8,852 nt of DNA from JAEUIZ01 sp046155605 (GTDB lineage: Bacteria > Planctomycetota > Phycisphaerae > Phycisphaerales > UBA1924): the NCBI GenBank assembly GCA_046155605.1, contig JBJXFQ010000111.1, positions 1 to 8,852 on the forward strand, given 5' to 3'. Numbering within the stretch: the first letter of the stretch is position 1; each line of letters opens with the position of its first letter. Below the pieces are notes generated by a model. It saw only the letters and a list, made by a program, of their open reading frames with translations, did no database searches and was not told the origin of the DNA. Position numbers and translations under genes: made by a program. This document shows positions 4,586 through 8,852 of the stretch, piece after piece.

Positions 4586-6072
4586 AGCCGATGCACGCGG
4601 ATCCCCCGCGACTCATACACCCCCCGCCGCGACCAGATCGCGCCCTCGTGCATCCATGAACTGATCACCACGTCCGTCGCGCCGAGTTCCTGAGCGCGCT
4701 CCGGACCCACCACCGGCAGCCCGAGCATCGCCGTCCCCTGCCGCTGCCGATCGTCATCGACTAAGGCCGCCACCCGCGCCGGCCCGCGCTCGATCACCGG
4801 CCACAACCCTCGCGTGTGCTCGCCGCATCCATGAATCACGATCCGCCGGCCCGAGAGCGACGCCAGCACCCGCGCCATCCGCGCCGCGCCGTCCGCCGGG
4901 ATCGACCCTCCCTCGGCGAATCGCGTTGATCGCTCCACGGGCCAAGGTCGCGCCGGCCCTGCCGCTGCTTCATCAATCACACGCTCCACCGCCTCGACGT
5001 GCCGCTCGATCGAGTATCGCGCGCTCGCGGTTGCCCAGGCCGCCCTCGACATCGCCCCGCGCGCCGCCTCCGACCCTGCCAGCCACGAAAGCGCCGCTTC
5101 CAACAGGCCTCTTGCCGCGGCCTCTTCATCCGCTTCGGGTGAGACCTCCGCGATCAACCCGCTTTCTCCGTGTGTCACCGCTTCGAGCGCCCCCGATTCT
5201 GTTCGCGTGACGATCGGCACGCATCCCGCTGCCATCGCTTCCAGCATCGCCACGCTCAGCCCCTCATACCGCGATGCCAGCACCAGCGCGTCGTGCGTCT
5301 CCAGCGCTGCGCGCACGCCCTCCGGCCCCGTCGCGGGCACAAGCCGGCAACCCGGCGAGCTCTCGATCGCCCGCGCCACGTCCTCTCGCGCCGGGCCATC
5401 GCCCATCATCGTCATCGTGTGCCCAATCCCGCGCTCCGTCAGCATCCGCGAGAGCATCGGCAACGCCAGCACCCGCTTCTGCCGATGCTCGAGTCGCCCG
5501 CAATAGAGCAGCCGCACCGGCCCGCCGCTCCTTCGCTCCGGGCACGCCGCCGGCACTTCCACGCCGTAGGGCACGCGCGCCAGCACGCCCGCGAGTGTCC
5601 CCGCGCCCAGCCGACGCTCGAGTCGCTCGCTCACCGCCACCGCCGCGCCCAGCATCGCCGCGTAGTGCTCGAGCACGCGCACGTCATACTCGTTGTCGCT
5701 GTGCGCCCAGCCCACGACCCGCACTCGCGCGTCCCGTGACACCTCCGCCGCCAACCCGTAGCACGACGCCAGCAGATTGGGGCTGAAGACCACCGTTCCC
5801 GGCATCGACTCCACCGCCCGCGCATACGCACCCGCCATCGCCCCCGTGTCCGCGTTCGCGTCGTCCAGCGCCCCCAGGCCCTCCGGCCCAAATACACGCA
5901 CGCTCGCCGGCAGCTCCACCTCCAGCCGCCGCTGATCGGCGGGTTCCGGATGCAAGAGAAGCCCGACGTTCCGCCCCCGTGCCGCCAGCCCGCACGCCAG
6001 ACGCACCGCCCACGCCGTCACCCCGCTCACGTTCAGCCCGTGCGGCAGCGCGATCAGCAGCGACGCCCTCAT
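4483..6072 (-). CDS. GT4-family glycosyltransferase with C-terminal Rossmann-like domain
   Basis: 529 residues from ATG 6072, which overlaps the upstream gene's stop as ATGA; GGAG at 6082-6079 is 6 bases away. GT-B architecture: an N-terminal acceptor domain opens MRASLLIALPHGLNVSGVTA with an N-x-SG-x-T glycine loop; HSDNEYD lies at 124-130; the donor domain has LLYCGRLEHRQKR (188-200), MGDGP (223-227), and the E-x7-E signature Glu270...Glu278 in YEGLSVAMLEAMAAG, which contacts the nucleotide sugar in GT4 retaining enzymes. After a linker, residues 409-500 form a separate unit, RIVIHGCGEHTRGLWP...ALVDDDR...GLPVVG...DVVISS, resembling Rossmann-like domains with a GxGxxxxG loop found alone or fused to sugar-modifying enzymes; its ligand is unknown. 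The Ser/Pro-rich tail (about 504-529) lies antisense to the neighbouring gene. Likely cytosolic or membrane-peripheral glycan assembly; sugar donor and acceptor cannot be told. Confidence 0.87.
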   Translation of the reverse strand: MRASLLIALPHGLNVSGVTAWAVRLACGLAARGRNVGLLLHPEPADQRRLEVELPASVRVFGPEGLGALDDANADTGAMAGAYARAVESMPGTVVFSPNLLASCYGLAAEVSRDARVRVVGWAHSDNEYDVRVLEHYAAMLGAAVAVSERLERRLGAGTLAGVLARVPYGVEVPAACPERRSGGPVRLLYCGRLEHRQKRVLALPMLSRMLTERGIGHTMTMMGDGPAREDVARAIESSPGCRLVPATGPEGVRAALETHDALVLASRYEGLSVAMLEAMAAGCVPIVTRTESGALEAVTHGESGLIAEVSPEADEEAAARGLLEAALSWLAGSEAARGAMSRAAWATASARYSIERHVEAVERVIDEAAAGPARPWPVERSTRFAEGGSIPADGAARMARVLASLSGRRIVIHGCGEHTRGLWPVIERGPARVAALVDDDRQRQGTAMLGLPVVGPERAQELGATDVVISSWMHEGAIWSRRGVYESRGIRVHRLYAAERESREAAALAAATRSSGPPASRPSSSSPA

Positions 6073-8174
6073 CGCTCGCTCCGATACGCCTCGTCTCCGA
6101 AGATCAGGTCCATGTACCGCCGCGTCACGCTCGCCAGCGTCGGCACCGCGATCAGCCGTCGGTACATCGCGTGGTGCTCGCGCAAACGCTCCAGTAGCGG
6201 GGGAATCTCCTCGGGCCGACGAAACGGCAGCCCGCCGAACCCCGTCAGTTCCGGGTGCCCGCCCGAGTCGTAGTACAACGCGGGAAGCCCGCACGCCAGC
6301 GCCTCGATGAGCGCGTTGGAGCACGGGTCGTTGCGGCTCGCGGTGATGTACACGTCCTGCTCGCGGAGCAGCGCCGCCAACTCGGCCGACGGCAGGGGCT
6401 TGACTGCCCGCGCGTGCCGAAGCGTCGCGGGCGTGTTCCCGACGAATGTAAACTCATATTGAGACGGATCGAGGTTGCGGTCCATCCATTCATAGATCGC
6501 CGCGCCCTTCCCGGGGCTGGGCGACCACGCCGACGCGACGATCCGCAGCCGCGCGCCGGGCTCCCGAGGCACGGGCGGCGGGTGGAAGATCGCCGGGTCC
6601 GCCGCGTTGAGCACGAGCACCGGCCGCACCGGCTCGAAGCCCAACTCCGCCAGCGCCCGCACGGTGTGCCAACTCTGGATCACCGTCGCCGTCGCGTGCT
6701 TCCGGTTGAACTCGAAGCACCGCCGGTCCTGCTCCATCGAGTCGGGTGTCCCGCGCAGCACGCTGATCGGCCCGTCGATGCGGTGTACGACCCGCGCCTC
6801 GCCGGGCTTGACCATCGCCTCGAACCGCTCCAGGTCGAACTGCACGCTGTTCACGACGTGCCCGGCGAATCCGCCCGCGTCTCCCGGCGCGTCGCCCGGC
6901 TCGCCGTTCGCCGACGTGCGCACGCCCGCGCGACCCGCCTCGGCCATCAGCGCCGTCATGAACTGGTTGCCCCCGCCCCACGGTCCAGTCGTGAACTTGT
7001 TCCAGAACGCGACCCGTCCCGCCCGCGCTGGCCGCGCGGGCACGGCCATCCCGCGCGCCGCGCCCTCCGCCGTCGGGTTCACCGTCGCCACCGAGGTGCC
7101 GCCCAAGCGGATCGCCGGCCTGCCCACCGCGCCACTCCCATGTCCCGCGTCGAGTCCGCGATACACCTCCGCCCATCGCGCGCGATTCGCCTCGACGGTG
7201 TACGCCGATCGCACCAGCGCCCTCGCTGCGGGCGCGAGCCGGCGGAGCACCCCGCCCGCGAGGTCCGCGCACAGCCTTTCGATCGCCTTCGCCGCGTCGT
7301 CGACGACCGCGTCCGGATGCAAAACCTCCGCCGCCAAGCCCGTGCGCGTCGCCAGTTGCGCCACGCCCGCCGCCGCCGCCTCAAGGATGCCCCTCGGCCC
7401 GCCCTCGCTCCGGCTCGTCGAGACGCACACGTCCGCCAACGCGTACAGCCGTGCCAACTGCTCCCGCGGCAGCGTGTTCCCCGGGTAGTCGTCCCCTGCC
7501 CGCTCGTCCCCCGCATAGACCACCGGCACGCCGCGCTCCGCCAGCCGCGCCCGAACCCACTGCCGCCGCGGACCCGCCAGGAGTGCCACCACCGGCACGC
7601 CGCGCTCCCGCAGCCCCGCCAGCACCTCCACCAGCACGTCCGGACCCTTCACCAGTTTGGGAATGTCCATCGCCGGCGAGACCTGCGGCCCGGCGGTGTC
7701 GCGGTGGAAACTCGCCACCACATACGCCCCGCGCTCTCTCGCCGACCGCGCCCGCGACAATTCCGCCCGCGCCCGCGCCACCCGCGGATCATCCGGGCCG
7801 TTCTCGCCCAGGAAGGGCGTCGGGTCCACCGCATAGGGCACCAGCGCCGCGCCCGCCGAGAGCACCCGCATCCGTTCCCATCCGTGCCGCGACTGCGCCA
7901 CCCATTGCGTCACCCGGCTCATCGCCCCGATGAACGCCGGCTCCGCCATCACCCGCGCCGGGTCCCCCGCCATCTGGCACACCACCGGCTTGCCCGCCAC
8001 CGCCTCGCGCGGGAGTCGCATCAACGGCTCCCACCAGCACGAGTGGATGACCTCCGCCTCGTCCGGCCTCTCCACCAGCCGCGCCACGCCATCCAGCGCC
8101 GCCGCCGTCAGCCGCCGATCCTCGTCGATCGCCCAGCCAGATTCGTCGCCGGCGCAGAGAAAGACCCGCTTCAC
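6069..8174 (-). CDS. Double GT4-like glycosyltransferase (two fused GT-B halves)
   Basis: 701 residues from a GTG at 8174-8172, overlapping the methyltransferase stop as GTGA and preceded by GGAGG. The longer in-frame opening to 8816 is antisense to nothing but duplicates the methyltransferase region in another frame, so it is rejected. Half 1 (1-345): MKRVFLCAGDESGWA, IHSCWWEP (43-50), VPYAVDP (112-118), a donor domain with VVASFHRDTAG, and E-x7-E Glu257...Glu265 in SEGGPRGILEAAAAG. A Gly/Ala/Arg/Pro-rich linker (about 346-385) follows. Half 2 (386-701) opens like an independent enzyme with VAFWNKFTTGPWGGGNQF, then HRIDGPI (464-470), VLNAADPAIFHPP, and NDPCSNALIEALACGLP (615-631) with Asp616 replacing the first Glu of E-x7-E, followed by SGGHPEL (637-643). 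Two full catalytic units suggest two consecutive transfers or an internal division of roles in polysaccharide or glycoconjugate assembly. The specific sugars are unknown. Met376 could serve as an internal start giving half 2 alone. Confidence 0.87.
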   Translation of the reverse strand: MKRVFLCAGDESGWAIDEDRRLTAAALDGVARLVERPDEAEVIHSCWWEPLMRLPREAVAGKPVVCQMAGDPARVMAEPAFIGAMSRVTQWVAQSRHGWERMRVLSAGAALVPYAVDPTPFLGENGPDDPRVARARAELSRARSARERGAYVVASFHRDTAGPQVSPAMDIPKLVKGPDVLVEVLAGLRERGVPVVALLAGPRRQWVRARLAERGVPVVYAGDERAGDDYPGNTLPREQLARLYALADVCVSTSRSEGGPRGILEAAAAGVAQLATRTGLAAEVLHPDAVVDDAAKAIERLCADLAGGVLRRLAPAARALVRSAYTVEANRARWAEVYRGLDAGHGSGAVGRPAIRLGGTSVATVNPTAEGAARGMAVPARPARAGRVAFWNKFTTGPWGGGNQFMTALMAEAGRAGVRTSANGEPGDAPGDAGGFAGHVVNSVQFDLERFEAMVKPGEARVVHRIDGPISVLRGTPDSMEQDRRCFEFNRKHATATVIQSWHTVRALAELGFEPVRPVLVLNAADPAIFHPPPVPREPGARLRIVASAWSPSPGKGAAIYEWMDRNLDPSQYEFTFVGNTPATLRHARAVKPLPSAELAALLREQDVYITASRNDPCSNALIEALACGLPALYYDSGGHPELTGFGGLPFRRPEEIPPLLERLREHHAMYRRLIAVPTLASVTRRYMDLIFGDEAYRSER
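7519..7608 (-). repeat. 21-bp direct repeat pair in the double glycosyltransferase gene
   Basis: accaccggcacgccgcgctc followed by c occurs at 7519-7539 and again at 7588-7608, spaced 69 bp (23 codons) apart. Both copies encode Glu-Arg-Gly-Val-Pro-Val-Val in half 1 (residues about 190-196 and 213-219). Confidence 0.8.
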
Positions 8175-8776
8175 GCCGTCCCTCCGCCCCCCGCTCGCGT
8201 CGGCTTCTCGACGCGCACGAGCGCCCGCGCCACCCGCTGATTCGCGCCCAGTTGCATCCCCACCTCCGACCATTCCAGTCGCCCGCCGATCACCTCCGCG
8301 ATCGTCTGCGGATCGCCCAGGTCCCACATGTCGCCCTTCCGCCGCTCGCACGCGATCGGCACCTCCACGATCGCCACACCCCCCGGCCCGAGCACCCGCC
8401 GAAACTCCGCCCCGACCTTCCGCACGTCGTACGCGTGCTCCAGCGAGTGGCACGAGTACACCGCGTCGAAACTCCCGTCCGCGAACGCCAACTCGTGCAT
8501 GTCCATCACGCGAATCCGCGGGTCCGCCGAGTGCAGGTCGATCCCCACCGCGCCCGCATATCCCGATTCCGCGAGGTGATCCAACTCGAACCCGTTGCGA
8601 CACCCCACGCACAGCACCCGCGGCGGCGGCTCCTTCGCCAGATGCTTCGCCAGCACCCCGACCAGGTACATCGCCCGCTCGCGCGGATCGTGCCCGCGCA
8701 TCCGCAGGCTCCGTTCCATCTGCACGCGCACATACTCGTCGTACCCGATCTCCGGCGGCGGTTGCGTCAAGCCCAT
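8171..8776 (-). CDS. Class I SAM-dependent methyltransferase (Methyltransf_11 type)
   Basis: 201 residues. After a helical leader (10-48) the Rossmann-like fold shows motif I VLCVGCRNGFE (54-64, equivalent to the usual V-L-D-x-G-x-G-x-G but with Cys and Asn replacing some glycines and the acid), the ribose-binding acid Asp80 in VGIDL, DMHELAFADGSFDAVY (92-107), the SCHSLEHAYD stretch (108-117), and RVLGPGGVAIVEVP (127-140). This order is typical of small Methyltransf_11 enzymes, which methylate sugars, lipids, quinones or proteins. GAGGAA at 8787-8782, five bases before the ATG, supports the start. It is the first complete gene of the minus-strand glycan operon and is translationally coupled to the double glycosyltransferase by GTGA, so a sugar-residue or glycan-intermediate methyltransferase is the reasonable inference. 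The substrate is not shown by the sequence. The C-terminal end is short and Gly-rich. Confidence 0.85.
   Translation of the reverse strand: MGLTQPPPEIGYDEYVRVQMERSLRMRGHDPRERAMYLVGVLAKHLAKEPPPRVLCVGCRNGFELDHLAESGYAGAVGIDLHSADPRIRVMDMHELAFADGSFDAVYSCHSLEHAYDVRKVGAEFRRVLGPGGVAIVEVPIACERRKGDMWDLGDPQTIAEVIGGRLEWSEVGMQLGANQRVARALVRVEKPTRAGGGGTA
8181..8185 (-). promoter_or_regulatory. Strong ribosome binding site deciding the GTG start at 8174
   Basis: On the minus strand GGAGG (8185-8181) lies 6 bases before GTG 8174-8172, inside the end of the methyltransferase gene. Together with the GTGA stop/start overlap it fixes a start that is neither ATG nor the longest frame. Confidence 0.75.
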
Positions 8777-8819
8777 GGCGGTTCCTCATCGCTCCATCGG
8801 CCCGCCACACGCCCACGAT

Positions 8820-8852
8820 TCACAAATCGATCCCCTTCCGCCGATACTTCCC
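8820..8852 (-). CDS. Possible C-terminal tail of an upstream operon gene (partial)
   Basis: The minus strand from the right edge reads GKYRRKGIDL then TGA at 8822-8820, 43 bases before the methyltransferase start. The composition looks like a genuine protein end, and the spacing fits a preceding gene of the same operon. Ten residues cannot identify a family, and chance readthrough of an intergenic region is not excluded. Confidence 0.35.
   Translation of the reverse strand, partial: GKYRRKGIDL

Noticed and set aside
6255..8240. 661-residue plus-strand open frame
   Set aside because: Arg/His/Pro-rich shadow of the double glycosyltransferase, with no recognisable domain.
8175..8816. Upstream extension of the double glycosyltransferase frame
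   Set aside because: It overlaps the methyltransferase in another frame, reads as low-complexity Gly/Ala/Arg sequence, and is preceded by no better start than the GTG with GGAGG and GTGA overlap.

Overview
This is a GC-rich, densely coding bacterial window. The best guess at its origin is a planctomycete, possibly of the Phycisphaerae type. That guess rests on remembered protein style (the purB leader, and an asparagine synthetase with a Cys-Pro-Arg-Cys segment in its glutaminase domain), on G/C-ending codons and on weak or variable ribosome binding sites. It is inference, not a search result.

Layout. Positions 1-112 hold the first 37 codons of adenylosuccinate lyase (purB) on the minus strand, running off the left edge. 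It diverges from a plus-strand group: a class B, glutamine-hydrolysing asparagine synthetase (asnB, 213-2531), an atypical SDR of the NDUFA9-like type (2724-3704), and a two-part protein (3791-4585) with an N-terminal helix-hairpin-helix-like segment and a C-terminal segment resembling a RelA/SpoT HD fold without its metal ligands. From the right edge a tightly coupled minus-strand operon runs inward: a possible gene tail (8820-8852), a SAM-dependent methyltransferase (8171-8776), a 701-residue protein carrying two GT4-like glycosyltransferase halves (6069-8174), and a GT4 glycosyltransferase with an extra C-terminal Rossmann-like domain (4483-6072). Its three complete genes are joined by GTGA and ATGA stop/start overlaps. 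The two gene groups meet tail to tail with a 103-bp antisense coding overlap (4483-4585).

How the genes work together. The minus-strand operon looks like part of a surface-glycan or glycoconjugate assembly locus: three GT4 catalytic units and one methyltransferase that could modify a sugar or carrier. The plus-strand genes read as metabolic or housekeeping genes (purine and asparagine synthesis, an SDR and a protein of unknown role), with no clear functional link to the glycan genes.

Most unusual features. The glutaminase domain of AsnB carries an in-frame insertion of roughly 110 residues, encoded by a 15/30-bp tandem array and four perfect inverted repeats, with a fifth perfect palindrome further downstream in the same domain. 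Other points are the apparently degenerate HD-like protein, the antisense gene overlap, the double glycosyltransferase, and a purine/pyrimidine-asymmetric intergenic element. I found no CRISPR array, tRNA, rRNA, transposase or phage gene, and no convincing new multi-gene system.
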